DNA from: Acanthornis magna
Lineage: Eukaryota > Chordata > Aves > Passeriformes > Acanthizidae
Reading direction: 5' to 3'
Assembly: GCA_036785705.1 (NCBI GenBank)
Contig: JAWUZG010000174.1
Location: forward strand, 1,296,001-1,360,000
DNA: 64,000 nucleotides
Below are positions 51,311 through 64,000 of this stretch, piece after piece. Each line of letters starts with the position of its first letter. The stretch's first letter is position 1. Both the position numbers and the translations under genes were made by a program. Below the pieces are notes generated by a model, which saw only the letters and a program-made list of their open reading frames with translations, was not told the DNA's origin and made no database searches.

Positions 51311-53914
51311 AAGGGCCCGGAAGCGTTAATTACAAGCGGGAAATTACGGATTTGGAGCCGTGTCAGAGCTCCCTAACCCACGTACGGACTTGCAGCTACG
51401 GCACTGAGCTGACCCGCGGGAAATCAGCCTTTCCCTAAGCATCCCATCCCATCCTTCCCTCCCCGGAGAGGCGGGGGCAGCTCCTCACCCTGAGCCCTTC
51501 TACCCACCTAGGCTGTCAGGAAAGCATCACTGCTGAGTCCTTCACCCTGCTGGAGCCGTTGTCCAACCACCACCTCTCAGCTCCTCTATGCCTCCTGCCC
51601 CTTTGTCTTCACCTTACAGCGGCCTGGAGATATTCAACATCTCTTGTTGGATTCCCCAGAGGGAAAGTCCAGAGGAAAATCCTGTCCTTGTCCAACAAGT
51701 TATTTTCCTTAGGCACTTGAAAAATGTGGTTGGTGGCCACAGATTCCCAGCCCTGCCTTGGCTATGTCATTCATATGACATAAGAGGAGGGAAAGGTCAT
51801 CAGCAACCACCTAGAAAAGTCTCTGGGAGATGACCCATCACTCCACCATCTTTGCAACCAACATGTATCCCCTTGGGATCAGCACTTTCACCATTGCACA
51901 CAAATCACTGTCCAGTTCACCATCCCAGTTCCCCACACTCCACCATGGCCAGGTGAGGGACTCCAGTGAGGCCAAGGTCAACCCACCACATCAACCCACT
52001 AGGAACACTGGTCTCATCCAGCCCTCTTGGGAATTCTACCACCTGATCTTCAACTCAGTTAACAAAGGCAAGGGCTTGAAAACAATAACACAACCCCACA
52101 AGGATCTGCACCAGGATGATGGCTTGGATAAAGACGCTAGAATGATGTCAAAACTGGACGCTGTTTAGTGAGTCACCTGAAAAATAATCTTACAATAGAA
52201 TGGGAATTAGGGAACAACAGGCAGAGACCCAAGAGGAAGAAAATGGTGGAGAAAACTCCAGCTCTGGGAGGAGATCTGTGGGGATGTCAGAGCGTTGCAC
52301 CTACAGCTGAAACTGTGGGGCCCAACAATGTCTTTGGGGGGTAACATTGCAGGAGGCAACTCAGAGCCTCAGGGAAATGGACAGGCCACCAGAAACACCA
52401 TCTCCACTTGCAGCATCCACAGCTGGAGGAAGATGCTGGAGCTGAGAGGAGCTCCATCATCTGCTCTACAGAAGGAGATTCCAGGATTTGCTACATACAA
52501 CCCAAGGGTGACATCATCATGGGGGAATTCAACCCAAAATTGCGGTCTTTCAGAAAACTTTCAGCCAGCAAGTAAGGAACAAGACACATAAGCTGGAAAG
52601 CTGGAACTCTGTGCATTCCATGTTGAAAAGCAATGTAATGGGATGTAATTAGCCATTGGAACAACAAAGAGGTAGTGGATTTGCAGCTGTTAATTAATCT
52701 GGGCAAGCTCTGTGACCCCTGTATGCAGGAAGTGAGACCAGCTGATGGCAGTGATATAAACACATCAGGCTGAAAAAGTGCTGGCAAGCCCAGACCAGAA
52801 ATAAATTGGTTTCCCTGATGAAAAAGTGGTGAATTTAGGTACCAGCAACCAGAAGTGCAAACCTCAGCACTGCACTGGTAGGCAGAGCTCCCTGAGGCAC
52901 CTGAGCCAGCCTGTTGAGAATCTTTAACCCTCCTCACACAGGATAGCCCTCCGCAAAGCATTTGTGAGTCTGGGGAAGAAAGGACTGGGGTGTCTGTGCT
53001 TCTTTTATCACCTGATGTTCTGCAGGTACAAAGTGACATGCCTCAGGCTGGAGAGAAGTGAGTGTCCTTGTCTGCTGTGCAATCCCAGGAATGACGACAC
53101 AGGAATCCTGACAGCTGGAGCCTGCTGCCAGGATTTCAGAGTCATGAGAGAAAAGAGCACAGCCAAACCTGTGGGAGTTTCCTCCAGCATGTCAGCGCTG
53201 GGCAGGGCCCAGCTCAGGCACAGAGTGCACCCTACATCTGCTGCCCAAGGAGGGCTGGGACCTCTCCACAAGGGATGAAGCACCTCAATGCAGAGCAGAC
53301 TCTATCTATCCTAACTCCTTTACCTTTAAACGGCTGGATGAGAAGCTCCTGCTGGAACTCAGGCCTGTGCAGGGTGCTGGCTTGTCCCCTGCCAGGTGGG
53401 GGAGCTCCCAGCCCTGTTCTAGAAGAAAGGCAGCCTCAGCTGCACGCTCTGCACCACACAGGACAAGCAGCCTTGATTTCATTCCTATAGCATCACCATT
53501 CTGTGTTTATCAGGGGACAGGCCTCCTCCAACATCTGTGGCACTTAACAGCTCGATGGCCTGGTGCTACCAGGTGCTAGGGGAGGGCTGACAGACAGTTG
53601 TTTATATCAGAACACTCCTCAGCGCCCATTCACGAATGGAATCTGTGCTATACCAACTCCTTGTGCCTCAGTAAGGCTGCACGCACAAAGGTCCTGGAGA
53701 TTCCCAAGATGCCAAGAACCTTTCTGCCTGCTGAGTGAAAGAGCTGGTGCAGCACAGCTCTGCCAAGCTCCTTTCACCCCTTCCTTCTCTCAGTACCGTG
53801 CAGTTAATGTTCCTGACTGAACCAGCCGGGGATAATGCACGCTGCTGAAGATGCTACAGCTCTTCTCACTAGGAGAAGAATCCATTCCCACAAATGTTAA
53901 CTGATGTGCACTAA
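51311..53914. other. Intergenic region between YBX1 promoter and PPIH 3' end
   Basis: No recognisable gene. The longest frame (52491-53039, minus) has no domain I know and odd composition. A small plus-strand frame, 51174-51438, is discussed under findings. Confidence 0.4.
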
Positions 53915-54428
53915 ACGCTTAAAAAAAAAAATCTTTATTTACATTTCAAAATGTTAAAAAAAAAAAAAAAAAAAAGAGATGCCCATTATTAAATAATTTC
54001 AGCAGAACCTCAAGACCATGGATCTGGCCTGTGGAGAAGTCTGGGGCAGTGGGTGAGCTGTCTGGAATTGGAATTGCATGGAGCCAGCACAGGTCTAATC
54101 ACCAGTAAAGGAACACTGAAAGGAAGAAGAAACAGGTCTGAAATGCTGGACAGCCATCCCCAACCCATCCTACAACAGCCAGGCTGTGCAGTGACACTGG
54201 GGGCCACACAGCGATTTTCAGTGCATGCCAGTTGCTGCACACACCAGCTCTCATCATCCAGAGAACTCAGGAGTCCTCCTGGGTCTGTCTGCCAGGCAAC
54301 TGCACCTTCTTCTGTAGTTAAAACCAACAGTGCCTGTTTCTCCCAGCTGATTTCCAAGGATCTTCACAAGTAGCTGATCTGGCTGTGTGACATCAGGCAA
54401 TGCAAAAGCTGTTTTCATCCCCAGGTAC
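53915..54428 (-). other. PPIH: Probable PPIH 3' UTR exon with poly(A) signal
   Basis: The exon carrying the PPIH stop ends in a strong donor (GTG then GTAAGTC; exon end at 55705). An acceptor-like CTCTCAG gives an exon start at 54428, and AATAAA lies at 53934-53939 on the minus strand. A T20 run (53956-53975) lies just upstream of the signal on that strand. The exon is inferred from these signals only. Confidence 0.5.
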
Positions 54429-55724
54429 CTGAGAGACATCAAGGTGCAGCAAGGCTGCTCCTAAGACCTGGCTGGGAAATGAGCAAGGTGGCACCACCTT
54501 GTACCTATGAATGAAAAGCTTCTAGGTTCAAGCTGGACATTGGCCAGAGATCCTGTACTCCAAAATAAAATGATAAATAAGTCTGGGCTCGAAGACAACC
54601 CTAAAGGGGACCCAACCCTTCAGCGCAGCTCTGCAAGAAAGGGACAGCCTTGCTAGCAGGCTTTTTTCAAAAGCCTGAGTACCAGGCTTTCACCAGAGTA
54701 CCAGGGGAATGGAAGAATGATTACATTCCCTGTTGTCACTTTATCAAATAGCAAGAGGTCCCAAGAGTCTGAAGTGCTGCAGATCTCTAAGACTTTGTTA
54801 TGAAAGAGGGAACATTGTGGGCAATTCCAGCTGCCTTGGGATATCATTTAATGGAAGGTCGAAAATTGTGGGTATGTGCTTTTGTCAGAGCTGCCTCCTG
54901 AAATGTGGAAAAAATCAGCAAACAAAACGCTAATACAGCAGATTTTTGACAAGCTGCAGCCCAACACACTTGAAATCTAGATAGACTTGGTTAAATACAT
55001 GTGATCTTTATGGTAAAGCAAGCAAACAAATGGAAACAGAATACTGTATGTTAGCCTGAGATTACTGGTTTAACCAAAATAAAGCCTGAATAACAGCAAA
55101 TAGTGAAAACATCTTCATTCAGATAAGAACAGTCGTACTTTTCTATGTAAAATGGTAATTCCTTGGTCCTTCAATGGTGCCAGTCCTGCAGCTGTACTGA
55201 GCAGGAAGGCTCAAGTCCTCCCTTTCTCTCCTCCTTTCCTTGATCTCCGCCTGTCCCACCCATGGATACTCTGCTTCTTGTAGCTGTTGGAGACTTCTCC
55301 AACCTGCAGGTCAAAGTGAGGCCTCCCACCAACTAGACTGCTTGGATGATGCCAGATGGATTACTGCTGCAATTCCCTTTCAACCACTTTCTAGAGTCAA
55401 GGCTTCAAGGCAGTCTAACCCAATCCAAGAAAAATCTCCCACAAACCCATCTTCCCCTCAACTGCACTTGCAAAATCTTATTCCCGCTGTGCTGTCTCCA
55501 GTGTTTTTGCAGCTTGGAAGGAAGCCAGTTCTGGGACTTGAGCTGGCAAAAAACAAATGCTGTTAGAGAAGCATTTTTATGTGTTTCACTGAGCTGAGAC
55601 AGTTCTCTGCAGGTTCAAAGGAACATGAAAATAAGTCAAGAGAAAAGTAAGAAGCAGAGCAGTCCAGAGTTCATGGCACTGTGCCTGTGAAGACTGAGAC
55701 TTACCACACTGCTCTTTCATCGCT

Positions 55725-58700
55725 TCACATTTCCCCACACTGAGAGATCACAACTGGCAGCTTGGGTTTGTTATTGGGACCCGTAGGCACGTTCTGGGGA
55801 CAAACAAATACAAAACATTAAAACTTATATAAAAGCACAGCAAACCCAGGCAGTGACAGGTACTAGAAGACTGGCTAAGAGATATCTCTGTGTCATGAGG
55901 AACAGGGAATTCCAGACACAGCTCTGAGGAACATAAAAGCATCATTGCACATTTGGCAACAGGCCCAATCATAAGCTGGTGAATTCCATTTGTTAGCAGA
56001 GGTTTGGGACACAGACCAGAGGCTGGTCCTCTGAACTGGAGGGAAGGAACAGAGCAAAAACTGGAGAGCTCCTCATGAGATACTTGAGGCTCCTCTGGCT
56101 TTGATACTAAAAGCAACTGCCACAAGCAAAACAAGCTTGTATTCATACAGAAAGAAAAAAGTGACAGTGAGACAGAAAGAGATAGTGACACAGCAACCCT
56201 CATTCTGAACCTCCTGATGTGCTGGACTTGGCTGTTCTTCTCTAAGTTTCTAATTTTCTTTACCTTGGTCTCACTGTACTGATACCCAAAGCAGGCTCAA
56301 CACAACCCAACCAGCCAGTTTCTCCATACCATGCTCTACTGCTCCTTCCATGTGACCTTTTCTCAAAACCCAACAGTTCTGTGTTTGCCCCACTCTTTAG
56401 ATTAGAGACCCTTATGCACAATATCCCACTTGTGTCATGGAGTCAATGCTGGCTGTCTCAGAGAACTTGCTGCTATTTGTTAAATCTACTCATTATCCTG
56501 CCATGACACCCAGGCCTGACGCTGGCAGCAATCACTATCCGGACTGTATTTATCTTCAGCTCCTGGAAGCCCATCAGGAGATTAGTTTAATTTTTCTTAT
56601 TAAACATTCTGATCATGGATCAGCAGAACTGATGATTTTGCATCCACTGAATAATCCCAGGCAATGGCACAGAAGTGAGATGCTCTATGCTCTTGTCTGA
56701 GCTGCTGATGGAACAACTTTTTAATTCAGTCTCCTGAACAAATGCAAAGCAAATAAAGCCAAGAACGCAATCCCTGCTCAAAGACTATCAGAGCCACAAG
56801 AGCCTAGCATTTCCAAAGCCAACTCATATGACAGCCTGTGCTTCAACAGATTTCCTGCTACATTATAATGACAACCAATAACGCCAGTTATCAACACCGG
56901 TATTCCCTGATAGCCTGTAAACAGACAGCAGGAGAGAACAGGACAACTCAATCCTGTGCATGACTTTGCAACGCAGACATTCACAGGTAAGTAGCCATAT
57001 TCAAACTTACTTCAATTTTTCTCATGACCAACAGCCCATCGACAATTTTACCTGGAATGAGAAAATTTATCTACTTCAATATGGCCATTTTTTACCTTTG
57101 GTCCCCCCCACTCATCACAGGTACATGCATTTTCATCTCTCCTGAGAAGCCCTGTGTGGTGTGTAGGTATTGGGGACTTCAAGGTCTGTTACTGATCTCT
57201 AAACTCATAAAGGAAACAATCCCTCTTCAAACATTCTCCACATTCAGCACAGATTAAGTGCCCTTTCCCACAACAGGGGTGGTGTGTGTAGAAATTCGGG
57301 GTTTGAGACCACCAGCTTAAGGCTGGCCTGAAATTCCTACAATTCAAGCAGCAACATATGCAAGTTAGCAGATGTGATTTCACAGAATTACTGTGCAAAA
57401 ACTCTGCTGAAAGTTCAGCCCTCTCTGATAGTGGAGAAGAAAGGGATCCCTCCACTCATCTGTGACCTGCACTGGCACAAGGATTTGTGTAGAAATACAG
57501 TACACTGAACACTGAACTCATCTGGATTAAAGTGTGAAATTAAATGTGAAAAAAATTATTCATTTCAACAGTGATCCATCACAGTATCAGGTTGTACAGA
57601 TCCCTCCAACAGCACAAGCGAGGAGGGAAGAACGAGCAGTCCATACCCAGAGGGTGGTCAGGCACTGCCCAGGCTCCCATGGGAATGGTCAAAGCCCCAA
57701 GGCTGTCAGAACTCCAGGAGAATTTCAACAATGTTCTCTGGCACAGGGTGGGATTGTTGGGCTGTCCTGTGGAGGGTCAGAAGTTGGATTGGATGATCCC
57801 TCTGGGTCCCTTCCAGTTCAGGAGATTCTGATTCTCACTATTTATTTTAACAGCTGCCCTGCAGAGATGTCAGCTGGCACTCCAGGATTTTTACTGCAGG
57901 TACTCACCAAACACAACGTGTTTCCCATCCAACCAGTCACACTTTGAGCACGTGATGAAGAACTGGCAGCCATTGGTACTCGGACCACTGTTTGCCTGGG
58001 GGTTCACAATGGCAAAATACAACCATTTCAGACTGGCCAAAACTGAAGGCAGACACTGAAGAAAACTGAAGAAAGAGCTGTTGCTCAAGACCATCTTATT
58101 TTTAGCTTACTGCTAGACGAACCAAAGGAAACAAGACACACATCTGCAGGAGAGCACCCTGTACTGGGATGTAGCATATCACCACCTCTTGTCACACCAG
58201 AGTGCACAAGAGTCACATCACTAACTATTTATTATATTTCTACAAAGGTGTATTCATCACAAAACTGTGCCAAAGTCCAGGCTCTAGAGCACACTCCTGA
58301 AAAAAGGCTGAACAAGTACTTACTGGCTGCAGCACTGTCCTGGGGAAAACTGAAAGCCCGAAACCAGGGCAAGAAAATAAAGCAGCTGATTTCTGTGTTT
58401 TGGGAGGTTTCCTCAGAATAAAAATAAAATTTTAAAACAAGGTGTTCTGATGATCATGATGACAAAAGTAACCATAACTCACAGGAATAGTGGGATGCAG
58501 AAGTGAAACCCAAGTACAAAACCCAGAGCATTTGCACTCGGTTAAGAAAACATCTCTGCAACACTGAAGGCCATTTGCAGTATTGACAACCAGGAGCTAC
58601 TAAAACAAGTTTCTGTCCTGATGAGTGAACTGGGCAAGTTTTGCAGCTGCAGGACTGCACATGACAGGGTCATTTTGGCTTTCTAGTTAATGCTAGCCAG

Positions 58701-61700
58701 CTTCAAAAGGATCCAGCTGGGATCCAGGGTTCCTAGGATCCATGGTTTGATCCAGTATAATGACTTCAGAGCTATGCCACTTCAATGCAAAGCTGGCAAT
58801 ACTGGAGTGAATCCCTTCTCTCATACCACAGTACACTAAGCTGCTTAGCTGTGCCATGACACCTCTTTTTGGGCCATGTTTCAAACACAGATGAATAACT
58901 AACCCAAATGATGAAATGTCCTAAGAAAGTGGTTTTAAGAGCAGATCAGCTGAAAGAGCTGGGGAAGAAGCAGTTGTGGATAGGAACACTGAAACACTGG
59001 GTCCATTTGCTTTCTATTCCAGAAGTCAGGGTATTGTTCCTACCAGACAATGTGCAATGGTTGCAGTTTCTCCTACTATGTTGAACAGGAAGGTCTGTTT
59101 TAAAAGATACCATGGTAACACTGCTGCGGCTTTGGAACTCTCAAATCTCTCTGTTTCATCCTTGCCGAGGCCACTGTTTGATAACAGTATCAGAAAAGCA
59201 GAATACACCACCAACTCACCACCTTACGGAAACTGTTAAGAATTAAGCTCTTCTGAAAGTTATCAAAGCCAAGCCTGTCTCAGTGCCCCAACAGGCAACA
59301 AAAGAAGGATGAGGCAGGATCAGGACTATTGTGTTACTCAACGTATTAACCCATACATAGCTGTTTGACTAGTGATTATAAAGCAGATCTTGTACCCAAT
59401 GGCAGAGATTCTGTTGTCCAGCAAATAATGTACACACTTAGGAAAAGGGCACAGAGAAAGGACCAAAAGCTTTTTAGTCTGTAATGTCATTATTTCATAC
59501 TCACCATAGAAAGCAGGCCAGGAGCAGAATGTTTCAGCTTGAAGTTTTCATCTGCAAAAGGACCCCTATATATACTGGCTACTCCAGTGCCATCTCCCTG
59601 CATGAGAGGAGTACCCAGTCAGCCACAGCATTTGTTCTGTAGCAATTCCTACAGAACAATTCAACTTAAAAATTAAATTTAAAATCTCCAAGGGCAAAAT
59701 GGATGTTGTATTGCCCTTTATACACTCTAGCAGTGAACACATGCAGTGTTTCATTTCTGAACAAGAACAGCAACTCATTTCTAACTACACAGTTCATTGT
59801 TCACCATTCACATGTTGGCAAAAACCTATGGGGACGTTAAGGGTTAAGTCCAAGCCTCCCAGAGTGAAGTGGAGGCTACAAATTGCTTGGTACAGACCCA
59901 TCAGGATTTGGAAGGGAAAAGGGAGGAGACGTAGAAGTATGGGCTGGTGTGACAAAGCAGAAGTGGTTGCACGGCAAAAGTTGACTTACGGTGGGTTTAT
60001 GTATTTCATCTTTTTTTCTGTGACTTTACTGGAAACAGGAAAGCAATCTCTCTATTCTGCAAAGACAGTTTCTAAAATAAAGATTTTCTAGTTTGTGCTG
60101 TACTTTCTCCTAAGTCCAAACATCTTGTGCTTAACTACAAGCCCAAGCACTCAGATCTCAGGACACTCATAAATGAAAGCAGCACGTGACAGCTACAGGT
60201 CGCAGGCTCTGACAGCCCACAAGTTCAGAACTCTGCAGAAGCCCGGCATATGGCTCACGTCAGACACATTGACTTGAGGGACTGCTGAAAGGCCACCCTG
60301 CCCTTGCATCCAGCCTTGCAGAGACATTCCTGTATGATGACAAAAGGACTGAGCAGGGACCCTTCAACAGGGTCCTTAAAGATGCTGCAGTGATGAACCC
60401 TCCAGGGAAAGCTGTAGAAGCAACGCAAATGGTTGTCTCTGGTATGGTCACTTAAATTTACTATCCTGACAGTTAATTCCATTTCTGTGTTAAGCTTCCC
60501 TTTTTGTGTAACCTCAGACCCATTTCTTCTGCCTTGCTGCAATTTGTCTCCATTGCCTTTCTGCTTAATATACATGATCTTTATTAGGCCAAACTTAATA
60601 GAACAACAAAATATCAGTAATATACCCCATGCAGCTCCACATCTTTTGCTCTATTTGCCCAGCCCTTGTTTCTTTTCCTCCTGCTCTCTGTAGTTTACTT
60701 AAACTGTTGGCTCTGAGACAGGAACTTACACCCTGTCTCAGGGGTCAGTGTGACTGTGCTTGCTCACCAAGTGGCTTTGTAATAAATATAACATATAAAT
60801 TCCAAATACTGGAGCACTACGTAAAGCTTGTTGAGCTGCAGTGGAAGTAATAAAGTGCACTGGGACATCTGAGCAGTGTCAAAATTAGCAACTACCCCAG
60901 AGTCTGGTGTGGCTGAACTGCTTGCTGTGTGGTCATTTCTCTCAGAGACTTTTGTACAAGTAAGTTTTATATTAAAAAAGCTTTACTGCTCCCCTCATAT
61001 TTTGAAACACTTCCAACAATGAAATAATTTTACTGGGTCCTAAGACAGCGAAGAGATCCTGTTGCCCTTCAGTCTTACCCATACCCTGCTTATCCCCATG
61101 TCAGAGCAAGACCACCATTGTGGGCACAGTCTTTTCTATTTCGAGACAATTTAGTTACAAAAGGTTAGTTTTTATTTACATTACCTCTTACGTTAGATAC
61201 TGGGTTCTGTACTTAGGGTCTCTCTACAAAGTGAATAGAAATTCAGAGGGTTTTGTCTGGGGGAGGACAACAGAAGAGGGAAGGAAAACAGGGCAAAAAA
61301 GAGTTTGCAAGTTTGGAAAGCTTCCAGCGTATTGCCAGGCTATTGTAGAGACAAAATATTTTGGGAAGAATTTGTGTTCATCCAAGGCCCCAAATTTGTT
61401 TTCAAGTGCTTTTTTGTCTGTTGCAGTAAGATGGCAGTAATGCTATGAGGACACCTCCAGTTACTACTGAATACTTCAAAAAAAAAAGAGATCCCACAAA
61501 TCAGCACAGCCCCTTAGAAAGAGTAGCATGTTATACCATAGAGGAAAAGAACAAAAAGAATACAGGAGTACATACATTTACGAAGTCACCTCCTTGGATC
61601 ATGAAATCCTTTATTACCCTAAAGAAGCAAAACAACATTTAGTTCTCAGTGGCCAAAGGCCTGAAGAAGGTCAGTGTAAGGTAAAAAGGGATTCTGCCTT

Positions 61701-63404
61701 GATGTGCAACAAAAGTTAACAGTCTGTGAATGTTGCAGTTCTAAAATCTACAACAAATATTAATTAGTGGTTGATATGAGGTCATTTAGGACTCATCGCT
61801 TTTGACCAGGGATAGTGATTAGGTGATGCCATATCTCTGATGTGGCACACCAGAGCCACCAGAACACAGAGAAGCCATCTTTGTGTCCCCCCCATCCACT
61901 AGCAAAAAATGGGCTAAGCAAAACCAACACACAGGTCCTCCCAGTGACTCCAGCATACACACCTGACAGCATCCCCAGGTCCCCAAAGCCACAGAATTAC
62001 ATTAACCATGTCCCACAAATGTCTCCAACACCACTAATACCTCAAGGTAGGTCACAAAACCCTATCTGGCTCAGGCTGCTATTTAGTGTCTAAAGAATAG
62101 TAGATGAATTACCTATGGAAAGTGCTTCCTTTATATCCTATAGGGACACCGTCTTTCCTATAAAGAAGTAAAAAGGAAAATTACTGCAACTTACTGGATA
62201 TCCCAACACAAAACTCTTCCAGAAATTCAGAGTCCCTAAGGGTTGCCCTATACATTAGCAGCTGCCTTGAAATAGAACTAAGTGCTGCAGCCTCTCAGCT
62301 GCTGCTGTTGGAGGCAAAAAGAAGCCTCAAGTGGGCTCTGCACATGAAATGATTGTTCCCTGCAACAGTCACACTATCATCTTCACAGAATCCCATTGCA
62401 ATGTGCAGCATGAGCAGGTGGGCTTTGCAGACAGGGCTTTTTAGAGCCACCTGGGCACAAAAACATCACATCAAAAGGGTAAACCTGCCATATCCGTGAG
62501 TCTCCAAGCCCCTCACAATTTCCTCAGAGCAGATTTCTGTAACAGTTCCATTTTGTACTGGTATGATGTGAAAAAATTCAAGACAAACCCTTTCCGCCTT
62601 ACCCAGCCCTATTTCTCCAGTGGGCTACTTAGAGGACATTATAACCCACTTACCTGAATTCACCCGTACAAAACTGCCTGGCAAACAAAAAAGAGAGCAG
62701 AGTGTTAGGTGCATGTGAACTCTGAGGGCTACACCAACTGGTGCCCAGGACTTTCCTTATTGCCTTGGGGATGTCCCCAGTGAAACACGAACAGGAAATG
62801 GCAACTCCTTCCCCCTACCATTTCAAAACATTTCCTGTGCTCTTTGTGGTGAGGAGGTCAGAGATTTAACAGCAAGGTTGTAAGAGACAGTGAATGTGGG
62901 TCAGGAACTGTGTCTGACAGAGATCAGGGTATGTCCATCCCTCTGATGGAAGTGGGATTTTACATGGTGCATCCCTCAGTTGATGGCAGGAGAATTGGGT
63001 GGCCAGGAGACCTCCACCATGGCACAAGGCACAGCCTGTTCTAAATGCACAGAGCAGATCAGGAGGCTTCACACAGGAAGCAGAGAAGGACTGGACCCCT
63101 TCCAGCCAGACAGGGTCCCATGAGAGACCAGGATGCCATACAGCATCTCTGAGAACAGAGGGACACACAAAGCAGGTGAAGGAGTTTGGGGCAGGTGTCA
63201 GCTAATCACTCTGTCACCAAAAGGCATTCCTGCACCAGAAAGCCTTTGTAGTTCCAGTCCAGACTGAGCTGCAGGAACGGCAGCTGCTCCTTACCTGAAG
63301 TTCTCTGCTGTTTTGGGTACAACATCAGCAAACAGCTCGATCTTCATGCGGCCGACCTCCTGAGGAGACGGGGGCCAGGTGAGTCTTCCAGGTCCCCTCA
63401 CACA

Positions 63405-63449
<45 letters not shown>

Positions 63450-63866
63450 ACACACAGACACAGACACACACACACACACCCACACACACACCTGCCGTCC
63501 GACCCCGGGCATTCCCACAAATCCAGTCTCCTCATTCACCCCCACCCCTACAGGCCCCTCCTGACGCAACCCTGCTCCTCTCCGCTGCGAGCCCTTCCCG
63601 ACGGGCCCTGTGACCCCAGAGCTCCGCTATCCTTCTCCCGGCACCGCCGCTCCCAGCGCTCCCACCTGCGGCTCCGCAAGCCCCACCATGAACCTCCGGC
63701 ATCCCCCGCGCCCTCTCATCCCCACAACACTCCGACACCCCCAATTATCCCCGCGGTCCCTCGCCGGGCGCGGCCGCTCCTCGTCCCCGGGCACTCCCAC
63801 CTGCCCGCCGATGGTCACGTCGAAGAATACCACAGGGTTGTTGGGATTCGCTGCCAGCGCCGACAT
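55725..63866 (-). CDS. PPIH: Peptidyl-prolyl isomerase H (cyclophilin H), U4/U6 snRNP cyclophilin
   Basis: Nine coding exons: 63801-63866, 63295-63359, 62654-62677, 62113-62157, 61576-61618, 59505-59597, 57908-57995, 57011-57051 and 55725-55793, giving 534 nt and 177 aa, the same length as human. Exon 3 is only 24 nt. The start is the ATG at 63866, the first in frame after the upstream GC-rich leader. The cyclophilin fold is recognised from [28 protein letters not shown], the catalytic R67 in FHRVI, QGGDF (75-79), [15 protein letters not shown] (W133) and HVVFG (H138), ending VVISQCGEM. Cyclophilin H isomerises X-Pro bonds and binds PRPF4 in the spliceosomal U4/U6.U5 tri-snRNP in the nucleus. 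All junctions are GT-AG with matching phase. Confidence 0.97.
57640..57840 (+). repeat. CR1 retroposon 3' end in PPIH intron 7
   Basis: The plus strand reads GTGGTCAGGCACTGCCCAGG, GGGATTGTTGGGCTGTCC, GTTGGATTGGATGATCCCTC and GGGTCCCTTCCAGTTCAGGA, ending GATTCTGATTCTCA. This matches a CR1 3' region with a worn tail. It is antisense to PPIH. Confidence 0.8.
63398..63492. repeat. (CA)n microsatellite in PPIH intron 1
   Basis: About 95 bases of CA repeats with a few CAGA and AAAC interruptions. On the PPIH strand this is a (TG)n tract whose near edge lies about 38 bases upstream of the exon 2 acceptor. Confidence 0.95.
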
Positions 63867-64000
63867 CGCGACGGCCACTGCAGGAAGCGGAAATGGCGGC
63901 GGAAGCGGAAACGGCGACGGAAGGCGGGATGTGGCCGGGCGGGACACGGGGGTGACGGTGTCCGGGATGTCTGGGAGGTGTGGGCGGTGTCCAGGCTATG
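63867..64000 (-). promoter_or_regulatory. PPIH GC-rich promoter / 5' UTR
   Basis: CpG-rich sequence lies upstream of the PPIH ATG and continues to the right edge of the window. It contains repeated GGCGGAAGCGGAAA-type words on the plus strand (63892-63915), whose TTCC cores resemble ETS-factor sites common in housekeeping promoters. The island continues down through exon 1 to about 63500. Confidence 0.6.

Noticed and set aside
52491..53039. 182-codon minus-strand frame between YBX1 and PPIH
   Set aside because: No recognisable domain, no nearby promoter and many Ser/Cys as in chance frames; it is not a known retroviral or CR1 segment that I can identify.
54254..54442. Short minus-strand frame with DVTQPDQLLVKILGNQLGETG as an extra PPIH coding exon
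   Set aside because: PPIH already ends at the family C terminus QCGEM with a stop at 55725, so this stretch is better read as 3' UTR.

Overview
This is a vertebrate nuclear window, most likely from a bird. Every recognised gene is split by GT-AG introns. Several repeats end in the ATTCTGTG-type tail of CR1 retroposons, the main interspersed repeat of birds and other sauropsids. Compact introns, GC-rich islands and diverged minisatellites suit an avian microchromosome. The recognised order, C1orf50 / P3H1 / CLDN19 / YBX1 / PPIH, is the one I know from human 1p34.2. The main difference is an additional claudin-16-like gene between CLDN19 and YBX1. All exon models below were built by hand from splice sites, reading phase and remembered family sequence; no alignment was run.

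Layout. 1-12.0 kb has no recognisable coding exon; its base composition suggests transcription toward the left edge from a CpG island at about 12.0-12.9 kb. 12.9-15.3 kb is intergenic. C1orf50 (minus, 4 coding exons, 183 aa) and P3H1 (plus, 15 exons, 733 aa, ER prolyl 3-hydroxylase ending in KDEL) share a promoter of about 190 bp. CLDN19 (plus, 4 exons, 210 aa) and the claudin-16-like gene (plus, 5 exons, 221 aa) follow in tandem. YBX1 (minus, 7 coding exons plus a conserved 3' UTR exon, 320 aa) and PPIH (minus, 9 coding exons and a probable 3' UTR exon, 177 aa) fill the right half, with the PPIH promoter at the right edge.

How the genes relate. P3H1 modifies collagen in the ER. YBX1 is a cold-shock DNA/RNA-binding protein and PPIH is the U4/U6 snRNP cyclophilin. 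CLDN19 and CLDN16 are known partners in the cation-selective tight junction of the kidney thick ascending limb. In mammals, as I recall, CLDN16 is on another chromosome, so a CLDN16-type gene about 6 kb downstream of CLDN19 is the most interesting feature here. Other points worth checking are a CR1 tail that forms most of the 3' splice site of CLDN19 exon 3, a run of five CCAAT (inverted Y-box) motifs upstream of YBX1, and the unassigned transcription unit at the left.
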